Positions 45,690 through 54,744 of a stretch of 64,000 nucleotides of DNA are shown piece after piece. Position numbers and translations under genes: made by a program. The notes beneath the pieces were generated by a model. It saw nothing but the letters and a program-made list of their open reading frames with translations, made no database searches and was not told the DNA's origin. The stretch lies in NCBI GenBank assembly GCA_002742845.1, contig DLUH01000005.1:321707-385706 (forward strand), written 5' to 3'. This DNA comes from Sulfurovum sp. UBA12169. Its GTDB lineage: Bacteria > Campylobacterota > Campylobacteria > Campylobacterales > Sulfurovaceae. Positions within the stretch are counted from its first letter, which is position 1, and each line of letters opens with the position of its first letter.

Positions 45690-47405
45690 ATGCTCAAAGA
45701 GAGCCTGCCATACTATTCCTACCGTGATTATTTGACGCAAAGATACGGCGAACCTCTTTTTCGTGTCCCCATCGATCTGGAGCTTGGCTGCCCCAACAGA
45801 CGGCCCGATGGATCGGGGGGATGTACATTTTGCCCCGAAAACGGTGCCAGAGCCGTTCAAACGCTCGATGTCAGCGGCACTGAAGCGCAGTTAGCGGCGG
45901 GGATTTCCTTTGCAAAAAGGCGCTACAAGGCACGCCGCTTTATGCTCTATATCCAAGCCTATACCGGCACCTTCGCCTCTGTTATCGAACAGAAAAAAAA
46001 ATATTCCGAACTCCTGGAAGCTTATCCTTTTGATGCCATCAGTATCGGCACCAGGCCTGATTGCCTCTCAAAAGCAACACTCGAGTACCTTGAGGAACTC
46101 AACAAAACACTCGATGTTTTTGTCGAGCTTGGCGTACAAACGATCCACAACAAAACTCTTGAGCGCATTAACCGCCAGCACGACTGGCAAGCAAGTCTTG
46201 ATGCCATTGCTGCGCTCAAAGCCCACAATATCAAAGTCTGTGCGCATATCATTGTAGGACTGCCCGGCGAAGATCGCGAACATTACATCCAAACAGTCAA
46301 AACACTTGCTTCGCTCAACCTTGACGGCATCAAAATCCACAATTTGCATATCATTAAAAATACCCAGCTTGCCAAAGAATATCTTGCCCAACCGTTTCCT
46401 GTGATGGATGAGCATGAATACGCCCAAATCCTTATCGAGCTTATCCGCCGCTTACCCCCCGACTTGCCATTGATGCGTTTTGCAACCGATACTCCCGAAA
46501 AAGAGATTGTTGCGCCAAAATGGCATATGAGTAAAGGGCAGTTTTCGGAATATGTCACAGAACAGATGAGATTGCGCGGCTACCGCCAGGGAGACCTTTT
46601 TGAAGCAGGAAATGAAGAGCCCCAATCGCTTATGCCAACTGTTTTTGAATGCAAAGACGGAAGCTATACTTTTTGGAACGAAATGTTCCGTGATTATTAT
46701 CACCCAAGATCGGGAGCCAGAAAGCAGGCCGCCGAACTTTTTTTGCAAGAATCTTCATTAAGAGAAAGGCTAAAAAACGGACCTGTGCGACTGCTTGATA
46801 TCGGATTTGGAATGGGGTACAACAGCTTGCTTGCATGCGAAATGGCTCATAGCTTGGCACTTCACCCCCTCGAAATTCACGCCGTCGATCAAGATCGCAG
46901 GGTTATTCTTCAAAGTGCGGATATCATAAAAAATGTTCTTGATGAAAAGCTGGCATGGGCGCTGATCCTAAAAGAACTCTACAAAAACGGTATATACACT
47001 TCAGAATACTTTAATATAAGTCTCCATAACAGCGATGTCCGATATGCTCTTGAACAGCAAAAGGGGGAGTTTGATGTGATCTTTTTGGATCCGTTTATCG
47101 AACGGTCCAACTGTAGAATGGTAACACTTGAACTTTTTAAACATTTAAAGAAAATTCTTAAAAGCGACGGGGTGCTTGTCTACTCAGGAACCCATACGGC
47201 GTCTCTTTCGGCTATGGCTGATGCAGGTTTTTGTCTCACCGCTGCCGGCAAACCAAAAAGTGATATACACGGCATTGTTGCCAAACACAAGGGGCCTTCT
47301 TTGGAATGCAAAAACGTCCTGCCTTACCGCGACCCCTATGGTGTCTGGACGGACCGCAAGATCCGCCAGTACCGGGAAGAAGAAATCAAAAAACAACAGC
47401 ACTAA
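45690..47405 (+). CDS. radical SAM (TIGR01212/MnmL-like) fused to MnmC-type methyltransferase
   Basis: A 571-residue fusion. Residues 1-305 are a TIGR01212/YhcC-YtqA-type radical SAM domain: C34, C45 and C48 in GCPNRRPDGSGGCTFC hold the 4Fe-4S cluster, followed by GTRPDCL and VGLPGE. Residues about 310-571 are an MnmC2-like methyltransferase: FWNEMFRDYYHPRSG, SAM motif LLDIGFGMGYNS (368-379), and the MnmC-like acidic loop FLDPFIERSN with AMADAGF. Together these could convert cmnm5(s2)U to nm5(s2)U and on to mnm5(s2)U at tRNA position 34. That role is an inference from the two families. Confidence 0.85.
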   Translation: MLKESLPYYSYRDYLTQRYGEPLFRVPIDLELGCPNRRPDGSGGCTFCPENGARAVQTLDVSGTEAQLAAGISFAKRRYKARRFMLYIQAYTGTFASVIEQKKKYSELLEAYPFDAISIGTRPDCLSKATLEYLEELNKTLDVFVELGVQTIHNKTLERINRQHDWQASLDAIAALKAHNIKVCAHIIVGLPGEDREHYIQTVKTLASLNLDGIKIHNLHIIKNTQLAKEYLAQPFPVMDEHEYAQILIELIRRLPPDLPLMRFATDTPEKEIVAPKWHMSKGQFSEYVTEQMRLRGYRQGDLFEAGNEEPQSLMPTVFECKDGSYTFWNEMFRDYYHPRSGARKQAAELFLQESSLRERLKNGPVRLLDIGFGMGYNSLLACEMAHSLALHPLEIHAVDQDRRVILQSADIIKNVLDEKLAWALILKELYKNGIYTSEYFNISLHNSDVRYALEQQKGEFDVIFLDPFIERSNCRMVTLELFKHLKKILKSDGVLVYSGTHTASLSAMADAGFCLTAAGKPKSDIHGIVAKHKGPSLECKNVLPYRDPYGVWTDRKIRQYREEEIKKQQH

Positions 47406-47468
47406 CTGTATCATTAGCAACCTATAAACATATAACGCATACCCATATTTTAAAAAGGTCCGATAAAC

Positions 47469-48554
47469 ATGATAAACAAAAAACTAATTGAAGAAAAACT
47501 CTCCAAAGTAATTTATCCCGGTTTTGCTAAAAGCATTATAGATTTTGGTTTTGTTAAAAATATCACCGTTACAAATAACAAAATTGATATACACTTGGAT
47601 ATCCCCTCTTCGGCACCGGAAATTGAAACGCAATTGCGAGAAGAAATATATAAAAGAATCTCTTTATTGGGAGATTTGGAGATAGATATTCTTATCACAA
47701 AACCAAAAATACCCAAAGAAACAAGTTCACATGGTAAAAATGTACTTCCCGCTATTCAAAATTTTATTATGGTCAGCAGCGGAAAGGGAGGTGTGGGAAA
47801 ATCTACAACCTCGGTCAATCTTGCTATTGCACTCGCACAACAAGGCAAAAGAGTCGGCCTGCTCGATCTGGATATCTACGGGCCCAATATCCCGAGAATG
47901 ATGGGGATAGAAGGAAAAGAACCTGTTTTTCTGGGCAATAAAATAAAGCCTATTGTGGCACACAATGTTCAAGTGATGTCTATTGGTTCGCTTGTCGAGA
48001 GGGGTGCTTCTCTCATCTGGAAAGGTGCCATGGTTACACAAGCGATTGAGCAAATGCTAAAAGATATTTTATGGAACAAGCTTGATATATTACTCTTTGA
48101 TATGCCTCCGGGCACAGGTGATGCACAATTGGCCCTGGCGCAAAATCTGCCTGTTACGGCCGGGGTGTGCGTTACAACGCCTCAAAAAGTGGCACTTGAT
48201 GACACTATCAGGAGTATGGATATGTTCGCCCAACTTCATATTCCTATCGCCGGAATTGTTGAAAATATGAGCGGTTTTATCTGTCCTGATAGCGGCAAAG
48301 AGTATGATATTTTTGGCAAAGGCACTACAAAACCGCTTGCTGAGAGTTATCATACGGAAATTTTGGGAGAAATTCCTCTTGAACCTGCCATTAGAGAAGG
48401 GGGCGACAGCGGTCTGCCGATCACTGTTTTAGCACCCCTTTGTGAAACATCCAAACGGTATCAAACAATCGCTGCTAAAATTTGGGAAATAGTGCTCAAA
48501 ATAAACGAAGAAGGCGGCGTGAATAACGAAAAGATACAGCCTACTGTCTTTTAG
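47469..48554 (+). CDS. mrp: Mrp/NBP35-family Fe-S carrier ATPase
   Basis: A 361-residue protein. An N-terminal FeS-assembly P/DUF59 domain (about 1-80) is followed by a deviant Walker A (SGKGGVGKSTTSVNLA, about residue 97), switch motifs (LLDLDIYGPNIPRM) and the DMPPGTGDAQL block. The paired Cys needed for cluster transfer in NBP35/ApbC are not seen as a typical CPxC near the C-terminus; only GFICPDSGK is present. It would load 4Fe-4S clusters onto apo-proteins. It follows the radical SAM fusion by 63 bases. Confidence 0.9.
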   Translation: MINKKLIEEKLSKVIYPGFAKSIIDFGFVKNITVTNNKIDIHLDIPSSAPEIETQLREEIYKRISLLGDLEIDILITKPKIPKETSSHGKNVLPAIQNFIMVSSGKGGVGKSTTSVNLAIALAQQGKRVGLLDLDIYGPNIPRMMGIEGKEPVFLGNKIKPIVAHNVQVMSIGSLVERGASLIWKGAMVTQAIEQMLKDILWNKLDILLFDMPPGTGDAQLALAQNLPVTAGVCVTTPQKVALDDTIRSMDMFAQLHIPIAGIVENMSGFICPDSGKEYDIFGKGTTKPLAESYHTEILGEIPLEPAIREGGDSGLPITVLAPLCETSKRYQTIAAKIWEIVLKINEEGGVNNEKIQPTVF

Positions 48555-48572
48555 GCTAATTAATTTTATCTC

Positions 48573-48610
48573 TCTTTGCACCCTCTTGAAGGACGGTGCA
48601 AAGATTTTTT
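48573..48610 (+). terminator. intrinsic terminator after mrp
   Basis: TCTTTGCACC (48573-48582) pairs with GGTGCAAAGA (48595-48604), loop of 12 bases, followed by six T (48605-48610). On the plus strand it ends mrp; on the minus strand it could also close the psr operon, whose last stop is at 48613. Confidence 0.85.
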
Positions 48611-48612
48611 AT

Positions 48613-49830
48613 TTAATGGTGTTCATCTGCATCAAGATTGAAGAGTTTTGTACCTACATAATAAAGCAAAATACATAAACCAAGCCCTCCAAGCGAAATC
48701 ATAATTTCTGTAACACTTGGAAAATAATGAACCCATGACGGAGCAAGTTGATATTCAGTTATTTTCATCATCTGAAGCGGTTTAAGCTGCGTATCATGCA
48801 CCAGATTGTATCGCATAAAAAATACCCCTACCATGCCGCTAAGTGATGCCCAAAACATACCTGTAAGATTTTTTCCCATATCTTTTAAAATGATAAAAAG
48901 AGGGATCAGCATAGCCAAAACCACCTCTGCCCAGAATGTCCAAGAACCCAAAATATGTATAGCAACATCTGCGCGGTTTGGCATATCTCCGTAAATATCG
49001 GTTAAAAATTTCCAAGTAACAAAGAAAATCAAAATGGAAATTAAAAGCGCTTGAATTTTTGCCAAATTGGTGAGCATCACTTTTGCATTTTCCGGAAACT
49101 GCAACTTGTATCTAAATCCCATCATAATAAAGGCAATAAAAATTCCTGTAATAAATGCGGTTAAGATAAAATAAGTCGGATAAAATACCCCGTTTGAAAT
49201 AGTTCTAGCATTTAAAAATCCAAATACCCCGCCAAGATTTGAGTGTGCCGCAAGACCCACCAAAAGTCCGGTTAAACCGAAAAATTTTGCCATTTTCATA
49301 TTGTGCTTAAGTAAAAAGACAAACTCAATAATCATAAAGGTCAAATAAAGCCCATAAAGAGTTCCCATCCACCAAATAGCACTGGTAAGTCCCGGAGAAA
49401 GAACATTGTAAATGAGCATGGTAACAGGATGGCCGATCTCAAAAGCAATAACTGCAAATCCTGCCATAATGGTAACAATAGACCCAAAAATAGCCCTTTT
49501 TGAAATCATCTCATAATCTTTAAATCCAAAAACATCCCCCAAAGACCCTACAATACAAAGTCCGGTTGAGCTCACAACAAAGAAGATGTATACTGCAATC
49601 AGTAGTCCCCACGGATGTTCTCTTGTTACGTTATAGGCATGATGTCCATGCATAAGATATGTTGCCACACCCAAAACAAAAAATGCCAAAAAAGCCAGTG
49701 TGATAACTGCCACAAGCATATTTCGCGGTGTCTTTTCAAAATTCAATAAATCTTTTATTCCTATCTTATTGAAAGGAATCGTAGCGATAAACTCTTTTAT
49801 ACTCTGTTTTTGTTGAATAGTTTCTGCCAT
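48613..49830 (-). CDS. psrC: polysulfide reductase membrane subunit PsrC (NrfD family)
   Basis: A 405-residue integral membrane protein with about nine to ten helices, of the NrfD/PsrC type, which exchanges electrons with the quinone pool and anchors the PsrAB enzyme. It starts with AGGGG upstream 10 bases after psrB. The C-terminal residues are acidic (NLDADEHH). It is in the canonical A-B-C order. Confidence 0.9.
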   Translation of the reverse strand: MAETIQQKQSIKEFIATIPFNKIGIKDLLNFEKTPRNMLVAVITLAFLAFFVLGVATYLMHGHHAYNVTREHPWGLLIAVYIFFVVSSTGLCIVGSLGDVFGFKDYEMISKRAIFGSIVTIMAGFAVIAFEIGHPVTMLIYNVLSPGLTSAIWWMGTLYGLYLTFMIIEFVFLLKHNMKMAKFFGLTGLLVGLAAHSNLGGVFGFLNARTISNGVFYPTYFILTAFITGIFIAFIMMGFRYKLQFPENAKVMLTNLAKIQALLISILIFFVTWKFLTDIYGDMPNRADVAIHILGSWTFWAEVVLAMLIPLFIILKDMGKNLTGMFWASLSGMVGVFFMRYNLVHDTQLKPLQMMKITEYQLAPSWVHYFPSVTEIMISLGGLGLCILLYYVGTKLFNLDADEHH

Positions 49831-49840
49831 AAATAACCCC

Positions 49841-50404
49841 TTATGTTAGATAGAATAATTTTGGTTTGGTACCAAGATGTGATTTAAGACTAAAATGTTC
49901 TCTAGTTCTAAGCAGTTCACTGATTTCACTATCGGGATCATCAAGATCGCCAAATGTTCGTACTTTCGTAGGACAGGTATTTTGGCATGCTGTAGTGGTT
50001 TCACCTCTTGCCAATCTTGTATCGCTACAGAAGTTACATTTATCGACTGTCATGGTTCTATCATCCACATATCGCGCATCATAAGGACATGCGTTCATGC
50101 AGTAACTGCACAAGATACACTTCTCTGCATTAACCCGCACTACCCCATTTTCATCATAATACGTGGCATTCGTAGGGCATACCTCTTGGCAGGGAGCATC
50201 ATCACAGTGCTGACACTGACTGGGCTCAAAACTACTTGAAACGATACTAAGAAACGGGTATTCGCCCTCTATCTCTTTCACTCCTACCCAAATTCTATGT
50301 TTATCTGCGCCCATAAGAATCCCATTTTCTTCTTTGCAGGCAACTTCACATGCTTTACAATTAATACAATTTTTATAATCTAAAGCCATTCCATATCTTG
50401 CCAT
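49841..50404 (-). CDS. psrB: polysulfide reductase 4Fe-4S subunit PsrB
   Basis: A 187-residue ferredoxin-type subunit with four Cys groups: CINCKACEVACKEENG, CQHCDDAPCQEVCP, CILCSYCMNACP, and CNFCSDT..CQNTCPT. These bind four 4Fe-4S clusters and carry electrons from PsrC to PsrA. It starts two bases after psrA's stop with AAAGG upstream. Confidence 0.95.
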   Translation of the reverse strand: MARYGMALDYKNCINCKACEVACKEENGILMGADKHRIWVGVKEIEGEYPFLSIVSSSFEPSQCQHCDDAPCQEVCPTNATYYDENGVVRVNAEKCILCSYCMNACPYDARYVDDRTMTVDKCNFCSDTRLARGETTTACQNTCPTKVRTFGDLDDPDSEISELLRTREHFSLKSHLGTKPKLFYLT

Positions 50405-50406
50405 GA

Positions 50407-52896
50407 TTACACCTTTCTTATTTCTACATTTGTTTCATGCATCGATGCTGCACCATAAACAGATTCAATAATGTCTTCAATGACAGTATTGTCGTTTCCG
50501 CCATTTTTATAAGCCCATGTCAAAGCCTCACTCTCTGCACCAAAACCATGAATAAAGAAGACTTGGTTGGGTGCAATTTTCTCTGTCGGGTATGCTTTAA
50601 TGGTTACAGAACCTGTTTTGCTTGAAATTTCAACTCTATCGCCAAAAGCGATACCTCTCTCTTTTGCTATACGCTTATTGATCCAAATATAATTCTCAGG
50701 CATTAAATCTCTCAGTACAATATTGTTGGCTGTACCGCTCTGTGTAAATTGAGCATGACGGCCCGTTAAAAGTTTAAACTTTCCTTCCGGTACACTAAAG
50801 AGATACTCATCTTTCCAGATCGGCATAGGATCAACGCCTTTTTTTGCCAAATTGGCCAAATTACACTCTACTTTTTGTGATGGCGTCTTAGGTTTCCCGC
50901 CATTGACACTGTAGGCTTTTTCTTTTTCCGGATAATACTGAAATTCATTGACAGAAAGTGCTTTATAAAACTTATCCATATTTGGATAGAAAACACCATC
51001 TTTATTGAGTACCTCAACTGCTTCTTTGCCATAAACACTCTCGACCATATGAGCATTGATCTCCTCTTGAGAATGCTTGAAAGGTTTAGTTAAATCAAAC
51101 TCTGCATAGACTTCTGCTTCCCTTTCTTCTTTTGTCATGGTTGCAGCAGTTTTGGTAACATTGCCATCTTCTCCGACAATCTCTTCCTCGCCGAGATTGG
51201 CAAGTTCATCCTGCAAATCTTCATCATGCTTTTTAGAAATTTCAAAGAGCGGTTTGGAGATTTTCTCGGTAAGTCCTCTCATGATATCTATAACGGGCTT
51301 TGTTTCAAACATAGGATCAACTACTTTATTGCGTTGAGCAATAGCAGGCTCAACCCCGCCAAACGTATTTACCGGATCAGTACGCTCCAGATAAGTACAC
51401 TCCGGCAATACTACATCTGCATACATCACGGTATCACTTGGCATCGTATCAATTGCCACTACAAGCTCCATTTTTTTAAGCATCTGAGCTGTTTTTTTTG
51501 TATTTGGCATATTCATCATCGGATTGTGTTTATAGCAGAACATGCCTCTCACTTTATATGGCATTCTGTCTTCCAAAAATCTATTTCTCCAGCCGATCCA
51601 CGACCCCCCATCGGTTACAACAGCACAATCGGCATAACCGCTGTGTCCCTTCTGGGACTCACTGCTATCCACTGCACGCGCTTCAGCTCTTCCATAAATA
51701 GGTTCCAATCCCTCATGTGTTCCCAACTCAAGTCGTTTGCCAAACACAAGTCCGCCTTTTGTATCAATTCCTCCGCCTAGTCCTTGGAAGATTGCCATAG
51801 CTCGTCTAAGTTGGAAATCGTTGTTGGAAAAAGTGCTTCTTCTGCCGGGATAGTAGACTGCCTTAGGAGCATGTGCCATAAACTCTCTGGCTATCTGATA
51901 GATATCTTCGGCTTTAATATTTGTAATCTTTTCAGCCCATTCTGGGGTATATTGATTATCTATAACACTTTTTTTATACTCATTAAACCCATTAAAATTT
52001 TCAGCCACATAAGTTTTATCATAAAGCTCTTCGCTCAGAACAACATATGTTAGAGCCAAAACAAAAGCCAAATCGGTTCCCGGATTGATTGCCAGCCATT
52101 TATCCGCTTTTGCTGCTGTATTGGTAAATCTAGGATCAATACAAATCAGTTTAGCGCCTCTGCCTTTTGTGCGTTTGAAAGCATCCATGGTATCAGGAGT
52201 CACTATTGCTTCAGCTCTGTTAGCTCCTGCCATAATAATATACTCTGCATTATCCAAATCTGCCTGCGGATATGCGCCCAGTGTAACACCGTATGCTGAA
52301 GCTACTGTTTGCAAACAGATTGAAGAGTGATTTAGCCAGTTGGCTGAACCGAATGCAGAAAAAAAGGTTTTAAACGTATGTTCTGCCATCCCTTCTCCCG
52401 CACAAAACAGAAATGAAGAACGGTTATCTTCCTCTTCATCCAATATCTTTACCACGCCTGGGAACTTATCGGTTCCATTTAAGATGGCTTCGTAAGCTTC
52501 ATCCCAAGAAACACGTTTGAATTTACCCTCCCCTTTTTCGCCAATACGAATCAGCGGATATTTTAAACGATCCGGATCATATAATGCCTGAATTCCAGCA
52601 TTTCCTCTGGGACACAGCATATTTTTTGATTTTGGAAACATGGGGTTTGGATCTAACTTAGTTACCACTCCATCTTCTACTCTAGCGATGGCTGCACATT
52701 TATTGACACACATTTCACAGAGTGTAGCAATATTTTTTACCTCTTTTGCTGCACCTGTTTTTGTGGTGATAGTCAATTTTTTATCATGTGCATCATTGCT
52801 TGCAAAAAGGTTTGTTGCACTCATTGTTGTTCCGCCGACAACACTCATTGCAACTGTCCCTTGAAGAAACTTCCGTCTCGACATTTCAATTTGCAT
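50407..52896 (-). CDS. psrA: polysulfide/thiosulfate reductase catalytic subunit PsrA
   Basis: An 829-residue molybdopterin oxidoreductase of the DMSO-reductase family. A twin-Arg signal (SRRKFLQG, residues 6-13) sends it to the periplasm. Cys60, 63, 67 and 95 bind the proximal 4Fe-4S cluster. Cys194 in NHSSICLQ is the likely Mo ligand, as in PsrA/PhsA enzymes. It would reduce polysulfide, thiosulfate or sulfur, and substrate specificity cannot be read from sequence. Start ATG 52896 has GGAG at 8 bases. It depends on MGD (mobA at 23.3 kb). Confidence 0.93.
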   Translation of the reverse strand: MQIEMSRRKFLQGTVAMSVVGGTTMSATNLFASNDAHDKKLTITTKTGAAKEVKNIATLCEMCVNKCAAIARVEDGVVTKLDPNPMFPKSKNMLCPRGNAGIQALYDPDRLKYPLIRIGEKGEGKFKRVSWDEAYEAILNGTDKFPGVVKILDEEEDNRSSFLFCAGEGMAEHTFKTFFSAFGSANWLNHSSICLQTVASAYGVTLGAYPQADLDNAEYIIMAGANRAEAIVTPDTMDAFKRTKGRGAKLICIDPRFTNTAAKADKWLAINPGTDLAFVLALTYVVLSEELYDKTYVAENFNGFNEYKKSVIDNQYTPEWAEKITNIKAEDIYQIAREFMAHAPKAVYYPGRRSTFSNNDFQLRRAMAIFQGLGGGIDTKGGLVFGKRLELGTHEGLEPIYGRAEARAVDSSESQKGHSGYADCAVVTDGGSWIGWRNRFLEDRMPYKVRGMFCYKHNPMMNMPNTKKTAQMLKKMELVVAIDTMPSDTVMYADVVLPECTYLERTDPVNTFGGVEPAIAQRNKVVDPMFETKPVIDIMRGLTEKISKPLFEISKKHDEDLQDELANLGEEEIVGEDGNVTKTAATMTKEEREAEVYAEFDLTKPFKHSQEEINAHMVESVYGKEAVEVLNKDGVFYPNMDKFYKALSVNEFQYYPEKEKAYSVNGGKPKTPSQKVECNLANLAKKGVDPMPIWKDEYLFSVPEGKFKLLTGRHAQFTQSGTANNIVLRDLMPENYIWINKRIAKERGIAFGDRVEISSKTGSVTIKAYPTEKIAPNQVFFIHGFGAESEALTWAYKNGGNDNTVIEDIIESVYGAASMHETNVEIRKV

Positions 52897-52927
52897 AAAC
52901 GCTTCTCCTATAGATAGTATTGACGAA

Positions 52928-52979
52928 TAAATAGGAGTAAATCCCTCCTATTTATAAGCTTATGTTATATATTATAACA
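52928..52979 (-). promoter_or_regulatory. psr promoter palindrome and leader hairpin
   Basis: Upstream of psrA is a 17-bp palindrome (TGTTATA-TAT-TATAACA, 52963-52979) that includes a minus-strand TATAAT, and a 10-bp hairpin TAAATAGGAG/CTCCTATTTA at 52928-52954 in the likely leader. The hairpin contains an AGGAG-like site similar to the psrA ribosome binding site. They could be an operator and a leader structure. The surrounding 151-base gap holds no gene. Confidence 0.5.
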
Positions 52980-53047
52980 GTTTTACTTATAGAAATATAA
53001 TTTAAATCAAGAAGCGGTCTTTTTTTATAAATTATGAGAATTTTTTA

Positions 53048-54190
53048 TTAAATACGATTTTGAGGGCGGTAGATTATATTCATATCATCTAAATTGCCAT
53101 ATTCAAAATCTTTATGACAGGCAGCGCAATTGGATTTGTCTTTGATTTTCTTTTGTTTATAAACACTCATTGGAATATCTTGGTGCGTTTTTCTCCAATA
53201 AGGAGTTTTGGTTATTGCCTTAGGACGTAATTCCCCTAGAGAATCTAGCATCTTTACTGCTGCTTCGCGAGTACTGCTTTCTGCAGCATTTTCAACTAAA
53301 AATGTTTCAATAGCGAATTGTTGTGATTTGGTAATATTGGCTTCAGTGATCTCTTTGCCAAAATGATTTTTTAAACCTTTCATCACCCTCTCCCATGATT
53401 CTTCGGGAAGTAAAAATGGGGGATAAGCCGCATGACAATCTCCACACTTATTCACATAAAGAGAATCTGTTTGATTGTAGTCTATATTGGTAAACTTTTG
53501 GATCGTTAAAAAATTATAGTTACTGCTAATAATAAAAAAATACGTTGCTGCTGCAAAAAATATCATAAAAAAAGCGAAAAAATTTAAAGGACGGCTTACT
53601 TCCGTATCTTCGCCTTCTGTCTTTTTGTAACCGGTGATCATCGCAAACACCATATGTGTTTTATGCCAAAATTGTTCTATCATTACTCCGGATATATGTA
53701 AAAATACCCAAAAAAGAAAAAGATAAGAAGCATATTTATGAATAAAATCCAAATGCCAAATATAAGCAGAATACTGATCATTTAAAAAAGAAAAAACACC
53801 CAATGCCTCCTGAATTCCATAAAGCAATAAACCAGAAACAACAATAAAACTTCCGACTCCCAGTGCCCAAACGGTAAACCAGCTTGAAGCAGGATTATGT
53901 CCCGCAGGTATCTTTCTCCATCTATTTTGTATTTTTTCAACAAAATAGTATTTTAATTCTGAAGGCTTAAGTTTAAAAGTATTAAATGTAGCGTATCTGG
54001 GACCTATCACGCCCCAGATAATTCTGTAGATAATCATGATTAGAAAAATAAAACCAAAAGCAACATGGCTATGCAGTTGATTTTCGTAAAAAGAGGTGAT
54101 AAAAGCGGCAGTAAATGAAAAAGCGATCATCCAATGGATAATTCTGGTGCCAATAGGCCAAACAAATACATACCCCGGCTTTTTATTCAT
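53048..54190 (-). CDS. cytochrome b561-type membrane domain fused to diheme cytochrome c
   Basis: A 380-residue fusion. Residues about 1-185 carry four helices and paired His (His19, His42, His151, His165 region) like Ni-Fe-hydrogenase-type cytochrome b/b561 proteins. After another helix (about 205-220), the C-terminal periplasmic domain holds two heme c sites, CGDCH at 249-253 and CAACH at 355-359, as in DHC-type cytochromes. It could pass electrons between quinones and periplasmic carriers. Located between psrA and the SQR/cytochrome c genes. Confidence 0.85.
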   Translation of the reverse strand: MNKKPGYVFVWPIGTRIIHWMIAFSFTAAFITSFYENQLHSHVAFGFIFLIMIIYRIIWGVIGPRYATFNTFKLKPSELKYYFVEKIQNRWRKIPAGHNPASSWFTVWALGVGSFIVVSGLLLYGIQEALGVFSFLNDQYSAYIWHLDFIHKYASYLFLFWVFLHISGVMIEQFWHKTHMVFAMITGYKKTEGEDTEVSRPLNFFAFFMIFFAAATYFFIISSNYNFLTIQKFTNIDYNQTDSLYVNKCGDCHAAYPPFLLPEESWERVMKGLKNHFGKEITEANITKSQQFAIETFLVENAAESSTREAAVKMLDSLGELRPKAITKTPYWRKTHQDIPMSVYKQKKIKDKSNCAACHKDFEYGNLDDMNIIYRPQNRI

Positions 54191-54301
54191 TCTATTTTCC
54201 CATAATATATCATTATCAATTTCATAAGGTTATCATAATTTTATGTAAAAAGGGATGTAAAAACGTAGAAATTTAAATGGGGTATAAGGCATAGCAGAAA
54301 G

Positions 54302-54333
54302 AAAAGCAGAGAAGGAATATTTTCTCTGCTTTT
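54302..54333 (-). terminator. terminator after the SQR/cytochrome c operon
   Basis: AAAAGCAGAGAA (54302-54313) is complementary to TTCTCTGCTTTT (54322-54333) across an 8-base loop. On the minus strand the stem ends in a U-rich tail (CTTTCT). It closes the minus-strand sqr-cytochrome c unit (stop at 54347). The rest of the 156-base gap is AT-rich with no gene. Confidence 0.75.
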
Positions 54334-54346
54334 ATGTTAATATTTT

Positions 54347-54724
54347 TTATTGATGAAATTTATCAACTATATATTGGGCCATTGCTTCAGTATCGTAATC
54401 CATACCTTTTTCACGAATCTTCTTCATGTTATGTTCCATTACTTCATGTTCCGTACCGGCTGAATGTCCGCTGGTACCACCCATTTTAATATCCATAATA
54501 CCCATTCTTAGTTCTTGATAGCTTTGATCATTAAGTGCAGGTCCTTTTTTCTCAGGTACACCTTCTCCATTTTTCCCATGACATTTTACGCACATTTGAT
54601 CATATACTTCTGCGGTACTATATTTATATGTCACTACTTCTTCTTTTTGTTCCTCTGTTTTTTCACATCCTGTCGTTAACAGTAGAAGTGATGCCCCAAA
54701 AATTAGCGCTGTTATTTTTCTCAT
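54347..54724 (-). CDS. lipoprotein monoheme cytochrome c
   Basis: A 125-residue class I-type cytochrome. N-terminal signal with lipobox LTTGC, so lipid-anchored in the periplasm. Single heme site CVKCH near residue 46; a Met-rich region (MGIMDIKMGG) may supply the sixth ligand. AAAGGAG precedes the ATG, and the gene follows the SQR-like gene by 20 bases, so it is a likely electron acceptor for it. Confidence 0.88.
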   Translation of the reverse strand: MRKITALIFGASLLLLTTGCEKTEEQKEEVVTYKYSTAEVYDQMCVKCHGKNGEGVPEKKGPALNDQSYQELRMGIMDIKMGGTSGHSAGTEHEVMEHNMKKIREKGMDYDTEAMAQYIVDKFHQ

Positions 54725-54744
54725 TCTTCTCTCCTTTAAATTTC

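Noticed and set aside
51226-51780. 184-codon plus-strand frame inside psrA
   Set aside because: Antisense to a clear molybdopterin enzyme; composition rich in His/Ile/Ser as expected from the reverse strand.
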